Part shown: piece after piece, positions 44,111 through 54,719 of the stretch
Layout of the letters: the number at the start of each line of letters is the position of its first letter
How positions within the stretch are numbered: position 1 is the first letter of the stretch
From: Mesotaenium endlicherianum
Lineage: Eukaryota > Streptophyta > Zygnematophyceae > Zygnematales > Mesotaeniaceae
Assembly (NCBI GenBank): GCA_009602735.1
Contig: WELA01011368.1
Coordinates: 52,770-116,769 of the forward strand
Reading direction: 5' to 3'
DNA: 64,000 nucleotides
The notes under the pieces: generated by a model
Told to the model about the DNA's origin: nothing
Databases searched by the model: none
What the model saw: the letters and a program-made list of their open reading frames with translations, nothing else
Made by a program: the position numbers and the translations under genes

Positions 44111-45683
44111 TCAAGTGTTGTCGTCCGCATGGTAGCCTTTCCACTTGACCAGATACTCTTGAACAAGTCCTTGACCTCGCTTGACTCGTCGATCGCCGAC
44201 AATCGCCTCCACTTCATACTCCAATACATCATCGATCTCGACAGGTGGTGGCGGTGTAGGTAGTTGTCCTGGATGTCCTTCATTCGGGTCAACGTATGGC
44301 CGCAAACAACTGACATGGAACACATCATCGATACGCCAGACTGAAGGAAGTTCCAACTTGTAGGTCATTGGATTAATCTGTTTGAGCACCACAAAGGGAC
44401 CTGTAAACCGTGCCCGCAGTTTCCTCTTGCCTGTGAAAGGTAGGTTCTCTGTTGACAAGAGTACTTTGTCGCCCACATGGAATGTCACTTCCCTCCGATA
44501 CTTATAAGCATGCTTGACCTGCTCTTCTTGTGCCTTCCGTGTAGATGTCTTAGCCATGTCCCAAGTCTTGGCCGTCTGCTCCATAAACGCTTGTGTAGTA
44601 GGAACCAGAGTCTTTTTGGCCTTCTCCAACAAGATGTTCCCTGGATGATATACTTCTCGCCCATAAACCATAGCAAATGATGACTGCTTGGTGGATCCCT
44701 GCATGCTGTTGTTGTAGGCAAACTCCAACCCTGGCAGCTTTTTGTCCGACTCTGAAGGGTCTTCCACAGTGAAACTCCTGAGCACCTCTTGCAGAGTCCT
44801 GTTGAGCCTCTCACTCTGCCCGTCTGTCTGAGGATGATAGGAAGTGCCATAATCAGCTTGGTCCTCATCAAAGTAAACAATGACCGCCAAAAGTTGCTAG
44901 TAAACCTTGGATCCTGATCTAAAACAATCACCTGCGGCAACCCATGTAGCCTGAAAATATGATCAAAGAAGTCGTGCCACATCTGCTGCCGCACAAGTCT
45001 TCTTCATGGGAATGAAGTGAGCCATCTTGCTGAGTTGATCAAACACAACCCATACTGCATCGTGCCCTTGACATCACTGGTAAGGATGTGATAAAATCCA
45101 TAGCCATTTGCTCCCAAGGGTACTCTGGAATAGGCAGGGGTTGCAATGTACCTCCCTTCTTTTGATTTGGTGTTTTGTTTCTCTGGCACGCATCGCAACT
45201 CCTGATCCACTCCTCGATGTCCTTGTCCATATTTCTCCAGTAGTATTCCCGTTTCAGCACGCTTGCCGTCTTCTCGCTTCCAAAGTGTCCAGCATATAAG
45301 CAATCATGATGCTCCGCAAGTAGTAAGTCTCGTAACTCCTTGATGTCAGGTACCACCACTCTCGTGGAATCACCATAATACCATATGCCGTCCTCCTTCT
45401 GCATACTCGAGTTGGACTCAGCTGCTCCACCATCAGCAAACTCTGCGTCCTCCTCATAGCCTCTCTGAAGCTTCTCCTTGAAGTCCATACTCCCTTTGAT
45501 GACTGAAACAGCTGCAAGGTCACACCTCCTGGATAAAGCGTCTGCAGGGTTGATCTTCCCAGGTAAGTACTCAATCTTGTGGTGGAACTGTTGCAGAAAC
45601 TCTATCCACCTTGCTTGTCTTGGTGTCAACGTTGGCTGCGTTATAAACTTCTCCAAGCTTTTGTGGTCGGTCTTGATGGACAC
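44111..45683 (-). pseudogene. B3 integrase and chromodomain region
   Basis: The zinc-binding part is HHDCLYAGHFGSEKTASV, then CDACQRNKTPNQKKGG (near 45160-45330). The core is [12 protein letters not shown] (near 45080), and DEDQADYGTSYHPQTDGQSERL lies near 44805-44880. The tail has VGDKVLLSTENLPFTGKRKL and VFHVSCLRPYVDPNEGHPGQ, then a chromodomain with VQEYLVKWKGYHADDNT near 44111-44165. This is the usual chromovirus arrangement. Broken. Confidence 0.87.
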
Positions 45684-45722
45684 TTTTCAACCGTCCACAT
45701 AACATCGCCAAATTCTCAAAGC

Positions 45723-47684
45723 CTAGAAAATAGACAACATCTCCCGCTTGTGTGCTGCATAATTTTGCTCAGCAGGAATCAGCTTCCTGCTCTCATATGC
45801 CACAGGCTGTAATCCTTTGCCTTGGTCCTGGAGAAGAATGGCTCCCACTAAAAAGTTTGATGCATCTGTGATGATGGTGAAAGGAAACTCTGGACTTGCA
45901 ATTGCCAACACAGGTGCCTGTGTCAACAATTGCTTAATCTTCTCAAAGGCTTGCTGCTCCTTGTCACCCCATAGCCACTTCTCCTGCTTCTTCAATAAGT
46001 CCGTGAGCGGTGCACACACCTTGGCAAATCCTTCAACAAAACGTCGATAATAGTTTGCCATGCCGAGGAAACTCCTGAGTTGATGAATATCAGCAGGTAT
46101 CGGCCAACCTCTGACTGCTTGCACCTTCTTCTGCTCCACCTTGACTCCTTCAGCTCCCACTATATGTCCAAGAAACTCGACTTCCTTGAGACAGAAGTCG
46201 CACTTGCTCATCTTCCCATACAACTTCTGATCTCTCAAGACCTCCAACACCTTCCTCAGATGCTCCACATGCTCTTCCAAGGTCTTCGAATAGAGCAGGA
46301 TGTCGCCCAAAAAATACCACCACAAACTGATTCAAATAGGGTCGAAGATACTATTTTTGAGTCCCATAAATGTAGCAGGTGCATTAGTCAATCCAAAAGG
46401 TATGACTGTGAACTCAAACAAACTATAGCGAGTCCTGAAAGCAGTCTTCTGAACGTCTCCTTCTGCAATCCGTACCTGGTGATAGCCACTCCTCAAATCA
46501 ATCTTCAAGAAATACTTCGCCCCGACAAGCCTGTCAATCAACTCGTCCAGTCGTGGAAGTGGGTACCTGTTCTTGATGGTGACCTTGTTGAGAGCCCGGT
46601 AGTCGAGACACATCCTCATAGTCCCATTCTTCTTCTTCACAAATAAGACTGGCGCTGCAAATGGAGACTCGCTGGGTTGGATGAATCCTTTCTCCAATAA
46701 CTCTGTCAGCTGCTTCTTCAACTCATCCAACTCCGAATACGATTGACAATAAGCGGGTCTCACTAGTGGCTTGCTCCCTAGTTCCAACTCAATCTTGTGC
46801 TCCATAGCTCTCTGTGGAGGTAATCCTGCAGGTAGCTCCTCAGGAAATACGCACTTGAACTCCTCCAACAGCGCCTTAATTTGGGCAGGCATCTCAGCAG
46901 GCTTCTTCTCTTGAGAAGTTGGACTCTGCTCCTTCTGAGCAAGGGGATCAGACACCACTACTTGCTCCTCTGGCGATGTACATTTGCCCAGGCTGTTAGG
47001 ATTCACGCTTGCTCCATCTGATGACTTGGCCAGGGCCACCAAAACAAGGTACATCTTCTTCACCTGATTCGCCCTGCATAGCTTCTTAACTTGCAGGCTC
47101 GACAAAAGACAGTTACGTGTGGTCGTATCTACCTCCACCTGTTTCGCTGTCTCCATTCGACCATCATGCCCTTGGACTTTCACTTGTCCTGTGCTCCAGT
47201 GCACTTGAGAGTTGGCTTTTCTCAGCCATGGTCGGCCCAATATCACCTCATGGTGACCTAACTCTGCCTGCTCCATAACTTCCTTGCTCTGGTGCCCCGC
47301 TACTTCCACGTGAATAGCTTCCGTAGGTGCACCACACTCGAGTCTCTGCCCATTTGCCAAAATTGCCTCCTTAGGCTCATATTGCTTCTGCACACGGATT
47401 CGCCACTCTTTCACTAGCTTCTTGTGCACAAAATATGCACTTGCGCCACTGTCGACCACACACTTCGCCTTGTTGCCGTCGACCACTCCTTCCACGATGA
47501 TAGGCTTGTCAACATCTCGTCTTTCGCTTCTCGGCAGGCTCTTGGGGATAACCTCCTTCTGAGTTCTCGTCTTCACGCCATTAGACACCCCAGAACGATT
47601 TACTGGCGTCCTTCTTTTTCCTGCTGTTGAGGTTGTTTCGCCTTCACATGATACTTTCGAGCCAGATGTCCAAGCTTGCCGCAA
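45723..47684 (-). pseudogene. B3 protease, reverse transcriptase and RNase H region
   Basis: The protease part is [17 protein letters not shown] (near 47410-47470) and [13 protein letters not shown] motifs are [17 protein letters not shown] (near 46575-46625), [17 protein letters not shown] and [14 protein letters not shown] (near 46365-46410). The connection and RNase H show FLGHIVGAEGVKVEQKKVQ and FTIITDASNFLVGAILLQD (near 45825-45885). Pol starts in a frame different from and overlapping gag, as in B2 and B4, so this is a family trait. Broken. Confidence 0.88.
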
Positions 47685-48657
47685 TTATAGCAGGGTCCTC
47701 TCGGCTTAAAATTCTGCTGCCTGCACTGGTACTGAACAAGTCCCAACTCCATAGGTACTGGACCTTGAACACTCGTGCTTGGCGCTTGAGATCCAAAGTG
47801 TCGATATCCTCCAAAGCTGTGGCTGCCCCACTGCCTCTGACTATACTCCACAGCGTCGACCCTTGTTGCCAATGCCATCATTTCTCCTAGAGTGGTAGGG
47901 TCCTTNCTCCTAGAGTGGTAGGGTCCTTGAGCGCCACTTCCTTGGCCACAGTTGGCTTGAGTCCCCTCTTGAACTTGTCCATCATCTCCGACTCGTGCAT
48001 GGATGGACATTGAAGCACCAGCTCGTTCAAGCGCGATACATACTCTTGAACGCTTCCTCGTTGACGAAGGCGCACCAATAGGTCTCGAGCGGTAGCCTCA
48101 GGTGCAATAGGTTGTAATTGCCTCTTCAAGCCTTCAAATAGCTGATCAACAGTAGCAGGAACTCCAGACAGCTGCTTTTCTTGTTCATACCAAGCTCCAG
48201 CACTCTTCTGCAGCAAAGTTATGACAAAGGCGACTTGCCTGTCGGGCGTGAGGGCAGAATACTCCATAAACTTCTTCACTCCAAAAATCCATTGATGAAC
48301 AGGCGGCGATCCACGCTCTCTAGTGTACACTTCAAGCTTAGGCGCACGCACTCCTGATGCGGGTGGAATAACTGGTTGCACCACTGGGTTAACATGAATT
48401 GGTGGTACAACGGGTGCAGGTGCCGAACTCGTCGAAGCGACATTCCCAACAACAACTTGCACCATCCTCTCCACCTCCGCGCGTATATTTTGTTGAAATT
48501 GGGCGTAGACTTCTCCTCCAATTGCATTCGTCATTTGCCTTAGCATCGCCTGCATCTCTTGTTGCTCTCTGGTCATCGTTGGTGCTGCCTGCCGCCTCGC
48601 GCGCTCAACATGCTTGACATGTTCGCCTCCTCCAGCTGCCGACTGCGACTCCATCAT
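47600..48657 (-). pseudogene. B3 gag region
   Basis: It starts at ATG 48657 (MMESQSAAGGGEHVKHVERAR). It is the same type as the B4 gag: capsid with VHQWIFGVKKFMEYSALTPD and a zinc knuckle [15 protein letters not shown]-like near 47640-47690. An unresolved base (N) at 47906 lies inside it. Confidence 0.85.
47906..47906. other. Unresolved base (assembly join)
   Basis: This is the only N in the window, inside repeat sequence; the assembly around it should be treated with caution. Confidence 0.95.
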
Positions 48658-48691
48658 ATAATATGCAAACTAGCCCTGCTCCGATACGAGA

Positions 48692-49446
48692 TGAAAGGGG
48701 CAAAGTGCCCTAGTGGAAGCGTAGTAACTCACGAGGAAAAGAACTAGTTGCAATCATACTAAAGAGTGCAGCGGCATATCACTAAGAAAGCTTAGGAAAA
48801 TTACTCAACATTTTGATTAGCAAGAAACTGCTCACAAATGAACTAGGATGAAAGGGCTTGTCATTACAAACCCGTAGAAATTTTCAGAAGTGAAAACTGA
48901 TGAGAAATGAAGTAATTATGTTCATTTATAGTTTTCTACGACGGCCGCTCGCCCCTAGGCGGGAGGGCCGCTTATTAACGGATTTTCCAAGTGTTAGTCA
49001 AATCGTCCCTTCCAGAATATTCGCGAGAAAGCCAGATCAGTCTCATTTGACGTGTCGGGCCGATTTGACGTCTACATGCATGCATCGAAATATCTAGAAT
49101 ATACTAACTTAGACGCGCTAGGCTAATCCGAAACTTCTAGGTAGATCGACCTAGTCGGCACTCCGCGTCAGCCCAACTTACGTGAAGGTTCGAATTCACT
49201 TTAACGGGCCAGATCGCTCAACGCTGTCGGTCAATCCGACGGTCGCGCTTCACCGCGAACTAAGCACAGTCGTTAACCGACCTCAAAACTAATTAAACTT
49301 CAAAAATCCATAACTCTCTCAATACTTGACCAAATTTGATGAACTTTATATCAAAATGACCATGAAAATCCACTCTACACTACTATACAATTCAAACATA
49401 CTTTCATGAAACTTAAAAATGCACTTTATAAACCCATGACCTTACA
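48692..49446 (-). repeat. B3 5' LTR
   Basis: On the minus strand it begins TGTAAGGTCATGGG and ends TTGCCCCTTTCA. The primer site lies at about 48677-48690 (CTCCGATACGA on the plus strand, initiator-Met type). Length and sequence pair it with 43264-44018. Confidence 0.9.
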
Positions 49447-49601
49447 GTCGGGCGACATCCCGATGATCGGGTCGTGCGGCGGTGTCGTGGACGCCCCAAC
49501 CTAGTGGATAGTGCCGGTGCCCTCTGCCGTCTGAGATCTTGCCGAGCCGAGCCACTTGCCCACGCCAAGTGGTGACGCCTGAGAGCAGTTGCCAAATGGA
49601 G

Positions 49602-51059
49602 CTACGTAGGCTGGCGTGCCAGGGGCGAGGAGGCCGGGTCGCCAAAAGAAACCTCGCACCGCCGTCCCTGGCGACTGACCAGGAGCAACGCGGATGGTGA
49701 TGGGGCGTGGCGCCTCGGATGTCGTGTGCATGCCATGTGGCGCCAGCTGCTGGATCCTGCGTCGCGAGCGTGTAGGCGGGCAATCTCGGCCTCAGCCACG
49801 AACAGTGCGTTGTTGAGGGCGTCGTAACTGTAGTGGTCTTCGCCGGGCGTCATCACGGCGCTGGTCGTGGCCATGGCCGCCGTCATCGCGGGTCGTCCGC
49901 CAATGGGTGGATTTTGCATGTCCTGCTTGCCTACTGCACCGGAGGGTTTGACCTGAGCGCGCCCGTTTTTGAGGTCGCGCTTCTTCTGCAGGCAGACGAC
50001 CTGCAGGTGGCCGGCCTTGCCGCAGTATGTGCAGTCGCCGGGCTTGCCGCTCTGCGCGAGCGTGCAGTCACGGCGAGAGTGGCCCATCTTCCCTTAAGAC
50101 CAGCAGGGGCCGCTCGTCGTGGTGGCCATAGAGATACGGCCGCGCGGCGCTTCGCGCTGTTGAGTCTGCTGGGGCAGCTGCGCGCGTTGCGGGTGCTGGT
50201 GTTGGGGCTGGCGTGCAGGGGCTCGTTGCATCATGGAAGATGGCAGCACCATGGCCTCGTGCCGTACGCCAGTAGATGCGAGGCCCACACGATCGCTGAT
50301 GTTGCTCCGTGCGGGTGCCAGGCTCTGCTTCTTTACTGAGAGGTAAGCGTCCTCCAGTGAGTATTCGAAACCCTTGCGGTCGATGAGGGGGGCGATAGCT
50401 CTCTCCCTCAGACGCGGCTCCACGGCACACAAGAAGATCTCCGCTGCCTCTCGGTCAGTAATTGTGCCCACGTCTCTGCGTAGGTGGGTCAGACGTCGGT
50501 ATATCATGCGGAACGTCTTGTTCTTGCGGCAGAAGAAGTGGTGCAGCTTGTACACCTTCTCCTCCGTGGCGGCCTGGAACTCCTGCTTCAGGACGTCCCA
50601 GAAGGCCTGCACTAGGTCAGCTAGTGGTATCTGACCATCCCCCACTAGCTCCGTGTGCGTGAGGATCTTGGCTGCCTTCTCTTGGTAGGTGTCGTGAGCC
50701 TCGTAGAGAAGGTAACGTAAGAGCGTGCCAAACACCTGGCGCTTAGTGAGCGCGGGCGTCTTGAGCTTAGCGTTCTCAAAGCCGGCCTCAAACTCAGAGA
50801 TAGTGTCGTCCAAATCATAGGTGCCCGGCTTGCCGTTGAAGCGGAAGAGGGAGGCCCTGTCTACCTGGTCACCTGCCATGGAGTACGAGTAATCGTAGTG
50901 AGTCCACAAAAGAGGTGGCTCGTGGACGGCAGTAGGCTGAGGGGGCACCGGGTGCTCCTTTTCAAGGGGATCAGTGATAGCCTTGAGATCTGAGTCTGAG
51001 TCCTCGTCACTAACCCCTTCGTAGTAAGGCTGAAAAGATAGCCCACTACGGGTAAGCAT
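49602..51059 (-). pseudogene. Element C gag region
   Basis: It begins at ATG 51059 (MLTRSGLSFQPYYEGVSDE). The capsid part includes FRFNGKPGTYDLDDTISEFE and YKLHHFFCRKNKTFRMIYRR, parallel to RKNKTVMEV in element A gag. The nucleocapsid part has two Cys/His clusters, GHSRRDC and CTYCGKAGHLQVVC, near 49995-50090. After the knuckles the frame becomes Ala/Pro-rich and runs toward the B3 insertion. Long plus-strand frames here are GC-driven shadows. Broken. Confidence 0.8.
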
Positions 51060-51065
51060 ACGCTG

Positions 51066-51093
51066 ACTCTATTTGCGTGCAGGCAAATAGAGT
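51066..51093 (-). promoter_or_regulatory. Perfect 11-bp inverted repeat just upstream of the element C gag start
   Basis: ACTCTATTTGC and GCAAATAGAGT are exact reverse complements separated by 6 bases. The hairpin ends about 7 bases before the gag ATG (51059) on the minus strand. In RNA it would form a stable stem-loop in the leader. A role in translation or packaging is speculative. Confidence 0.6.
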
Positions 51094-52114
51094 TCTTTTT
51101 AGAAGTAAGATGGTGTGTACTCTCCAGAGTGAGCACCTCAAGCCTGTATCTCTGGTTGGAAAACAACTAATGAAGTCTTGCCCAAAAGATCACTAGAAGC
51201 ACATCATGATCTTCAAGAGTAGTCCTATGGCAGGGTTTAAGCTGTGACTTTGCTCACCACTTGTGAAGTTCTTCTAACGACTGGAGCCAGGAGGGCTTGC
51301 TCTTCACAAGAGAGAGACTCAGTGGTCTTGGAACCACAAGAGATAACTGTGTAAGCTTTACTGATAACTCTGTTGCTTACAGCTGGCATAATTGGAGTTC
51401 TAAAAAGATGTCTTTCTAAGGGCATCTACTGCTATATACTCCCTGCAAAATCAACGCTGAAGGCGGCAGATTCAATGCACACAGTCATACTAGGAGGCTC
51501 TCTTAGGTCCACATAAGTGCAGGCAAAGCACGTACTAGCTCTCCTATTGGCTAAGCACAACACACACCAATCAAATATAGTGCAAGTAAGTGGATGCATG
51601 GCTCTCATTGGCGGAGCTTACCTCGAGTAATGCTACCTAGATAATCTCTCAAAAGTATATCTCAGGCCTACGAACGCTTCCTCTAAGAATGAGTGATGCA
51701 GTCACCAAGTTATAGCTCTAATGGGGCTCATATACTATGCTAATACATGCTAAGTGTATTTTATCAAGCTCGCGGATTTGTATGCTATTGGCTAGAGGTC
51801 TTTGGAGTCGCAAAGTGCCAACAATGTCACCTTTGGGCACATTGAGTTACAAAGTGGCCTTTGCAGGAATCCGCTAGGGGCCGGTAGGTGGCGCGGACTA
51901 GATCGCGGATATCTCGCTCGATACTTGACCAAATGGCGCGCAACCGATGCCGTTCGGAAGGTGACGCGACGCTCTACACCTTAGCGACTTTGAATGCTAG
52001 CAAAGGTCAACGCATGAATGCGTGAAGCAAAGTCAAAGTCGGCCTTCCTAGGTCGATGGCCGACGCACGTGTGTCCTGGAAGAGTCGACGGTCCCGACCT
52101 AATGAGTCATGACA
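51094..52114 (-). other. Unassigned DNA, possible 5' leader or LTR of element C
   Basis: About 1 kb of mixed composition without a coding frame. Being directly upstream of C gag, it should contain the C leader and perhaps part of a 5' LTR, but no second copy is present to prove it. The right end meets E LTR sequence at about 52115. Confidence 0.4.
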
Positions 52115-52665
52115 TTTATTATTATGACCAGCTTTCACGGAAACTGACATGCAGTCTTTTTTTGTGCTCCAAATGGAGCAAACCAGAATATTTAAAAAAG
52201 GTCTCGTCAGGATGCGTCCGTTGCCGTTGAGTTTGCTCAATTTGGAGTAGTATTGACAAAGTTATGCCCTCTGCCATTTTTAGGTCACATAGGGGACAGA
52301 CTCCATGGTTTTGCACCTAAGTCAGTGTGGTGTGTTTTAGCTACATTATGGTCATCTGAACGAGAGCACCTTTGCTATTCAGACCTCTGATGTTGTGTAT
52401 GTGCTTATATATGCTTGCATGCCTGGTAGGCAAGAGGCCATGAGTTTCTAAAGGAGAAGCTCTAGTCCTCAAGCTCGCCTCTTTTTTGTGCCTTGTGTTG
52501 TGCAACTATGGCACACTACGGTAAGTGAGTCAAGGGGTATAGATGAGTAAACGAAATTCATTCTAAGGGCAAAGATTGCTTCCTGATTTTACACGCTTCC
52601 CCCCATCTTTGATCTTATATATTCAGATGAAATATATTTATCTTGAAAAGGCAAGATTTATTTCA
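52115..52665 (+). repeat. LTR E1, right-hand truncated copy
   Basis: This matches the last 550 bases or so of the E LTRs at 29089-30335 and 57161-58425, for example the GTTTGCTCAATTTGGAGTAG and GCAACTATGGCACACTACGG words. It ends CAAGATTTATTTCA. The following GAACC (52666-52670) duplicates 29084-29088 and restores D2. Confidence 0.8.
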
Positions 52666-54317
52666 GAACCGCTGGAGCCTGATGCTGGAGCAGTTCCAAG
52701 TTCAGATTGACTACAAACCAGGGAAGTTGAATCCTGCTGATGTACTCTCTAGAAGAGCTCACTTGCAAGGAAGGAATTTTAGTCAGCATGCTCTAGACAT
52801 CCTTTGTGCACTCACTTCATTAAAAGTCAAAAAGTCCTTCCTTGAACAACTTAGGAAAGCCTACTTTTCTGACCCAACATGTGAGCCCAGCCCCACTGAT
52901 GGTGTGTGTCCTGCTAATACACTCGAGTATAAACTCAAGGGAGGGGCAAGCTGAAGTTGGTAATTCCTAGTAACCTAGAAATGAGGTCACTTTTACTCAG
53001 TCAAGCATATGGCAGTTTACTGGGTGGACGTTTGGGGCAGGCCAAAACTGTTGGCAAATTGGCAAAATAATATCACTGGAAAGGGTTGCCTCGGGAGGTC
53101 TTGAAATATGTGAAAACCTGTGATCCGTGTCAGAAAAACAAGTCGAGACACACACCACCCGAAGGGCTATTGCAACCACTACCCATCCCGTTTGGACGAT
53201 GAGGAAACAATATCCATGGACTGGGTGGTTACACTACCAAAAACTGCTAATGAGCATGATATCCAGGTAGTAGTGCATCAATTCACAAAAATGGTCATTT
53301 TCATCCCCACCACTGTCAAGGTGACTGCACTCAAAGCTGCGAGACAAATCTACAGCCATGTAGTATGCCAACATGGGCTACCTTTCAATATGATCTCATA
53401 CACAGACTCAAAATTCACCTTTAAGTTCTAAAGAGCTTTAATGGGGTTAATGGGAGTCAAACAGCTGCTCAGCACAGCAAACCACCCTCAGATCGATGGG
53501 CAGACAAAGAGAACTAACCGAGTTTTGCAAGAGGTGCTGAGAGCATATATTAACCAAAAACAAGATAATTGGGATGACTTGTTGCCTCAAATTTAATTTG
53601 CGATCAACAGTGCGGTCCATGCGTCGACGGGAAAGACTCCTTCTGAACTCAGTCTGAGTAGAGTCCCCAAGTCCCCTTTAGATGTGCTAGGGGAGTGTTT
53701 ATCTCATTCTGTGGGGATTGACAACTCGATATCTCTCCGGTTAACTCAGGAGTTTGCTGACATATTGTTAGAATTCCAACAAATCCTGCACATTATAAGT
53801 ATGCTAATAAACACCGTTAAGAGCTGACATTTTCTAAGAGTGATATGGTCAAACTGCATTTTCAACACCTGTACCTGGTGTGGTCAAGAAAAAGCTTGGT
53901 CTGCTTTGGGTCGGTCCATATTCGGTGGTGCGCCGTGTCGATTAGAATGCATACAAACTGAGCATGTCAGCGGAATACAAGGGTCACCCAGTCTATAATG
54001 TCTCCTTCCTGGAACCATACATCAAGGGTGACACTCTGTTCACAGGTCAGTTGAGTGTCCAACCGGGACCAATCCCCACTGTCTGGGATGGTGACCTTGA
54101 GGAACCTGAGGTGGATGAGATTTTAGAAGCTCGTTTGGTCCGTCGAACATGTAAAGATGTCATTAAATATCTGGTCAGATGGAAGGGTTACGATGCCTCT
54201 GGGGAAACCTGGGAATTTACGGTCTATTTGACCAATGCCAAAGGGGTTAAAACGCTTTTACCTTCGGAAAAATGGGACACCTCCTTAACTGTCACTTTAG
54301 TTGACATGGGAAGGTGA
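52666..54317 (+). pseudogene. Chromovirus D2, second half: RNase H end, integrase and chromodomain
   Basis: It resumes D2 with [20 protein letters not shown] (RNase H end), then the integrase zinc-binding region. The core is MDWVVTLPKTANEHD and FTKMVIFIPTTVKVTALK (near 53215-53330), followed by RVLQEVLRAYINQKQDNWDD-like sequence and YNVSFLEPYIKGD. A chromodomain, VDEILEARLVRRTCK then IKYLVRWKGYDASGETWEF (54108-54215), ends it. Same family as D1. Broken. Confidence 0.87.
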
Positions 54318-54719
54318 CAGGAGGTCCTGTCTCCATTTAAGTTGGAGGGGAAATATGCCTGAAAGTGACAATTAGAGTGCGAGAAAATGACAATTAGTAA
54401 CAGACTGACAGTAGGTGACGAGAAGTGACAGTTGTGACAGGCAGCCTAACTTAAACATTAAGTTAGAGAGAGTGGAATAACATCTCGGGAACCAGCTGAT
54501 TTTCTTACCGTTCTTCACACTCAAACTTTGCTCACACTCACTTTGCCCTTAAGCACTTGCCCACTTTCCGCTTACTTACACCAGGTATTGCATACGCTAT
54601 AACTCCCACTTCTACGTTCTTACGTGTCAAGGTACTCGATGACTGTGCATGTTATCATGACTACACTAACTCAATTGTGGTATGAGTGAGCAGGATGACT
54701 CAGAAACCCGAACTCAATA
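54318..54719 (+). other. D2 post-pol spacer rich in TGACA words
   Basis: A purine tract (TTGGAGGGGAAA, 54343-54353) is followed by a stretch with many TGACA/TGACAG words. The corresponding D1 region (1-240, minus) also has a purine tract and TGACAG words. This is not yet the LTR, which lies at 56395. No gene is seen. Confidence 0.55.

Larger units (their letters stand above)
43264..49446 (-). mobile_element. Chromovirus B3, complete with both LTRs and target duplication
   Basis: Both LTRs are 755 bp (43264-44018 and 48692-49446), with gag, protease, RT, RNase H, integrase and a chromodomain end between them on the minus strand. The flanks are GTCAG (43259-43263) and GTCGG (49447-49451), a 5-bp target duplication with one difference. 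The LTRs differ at very roughly one site in twenty by eye, so insertion is moderately old. All parts are present, with about four breaks in coding regions. It lies in element C. Confidence 0.92.
30336..51059 (-). mobile_element. GC-rich Gypsy element C with embedded DNA methyltransferase, split by two nested insertions
   Basis: Minus-strand order from right to left is gag (49602-51059), a spacer, protease, spacer, C5 DNA methyltransferase, RT, RNase H and integrase, cut off at 30336 by LTR E1. DNA transposon copy 1 (37367-43159) and chromovirus B3 (43264-49446) are inserted between gag and protease. C is clearly more GC-rich than its neighbours and shares its gene order, but little sequence, with element A. 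It is a fossil with many breaks (about ten or more); its 3' LTR is not present. Confidence 0.8.

Noticed and set aside
54678-54691. TGGTATGAGTGAGC as a primer-binding site
   Set aside because: No LTR ends before it, and the true family F LTR lies further on at 56395.
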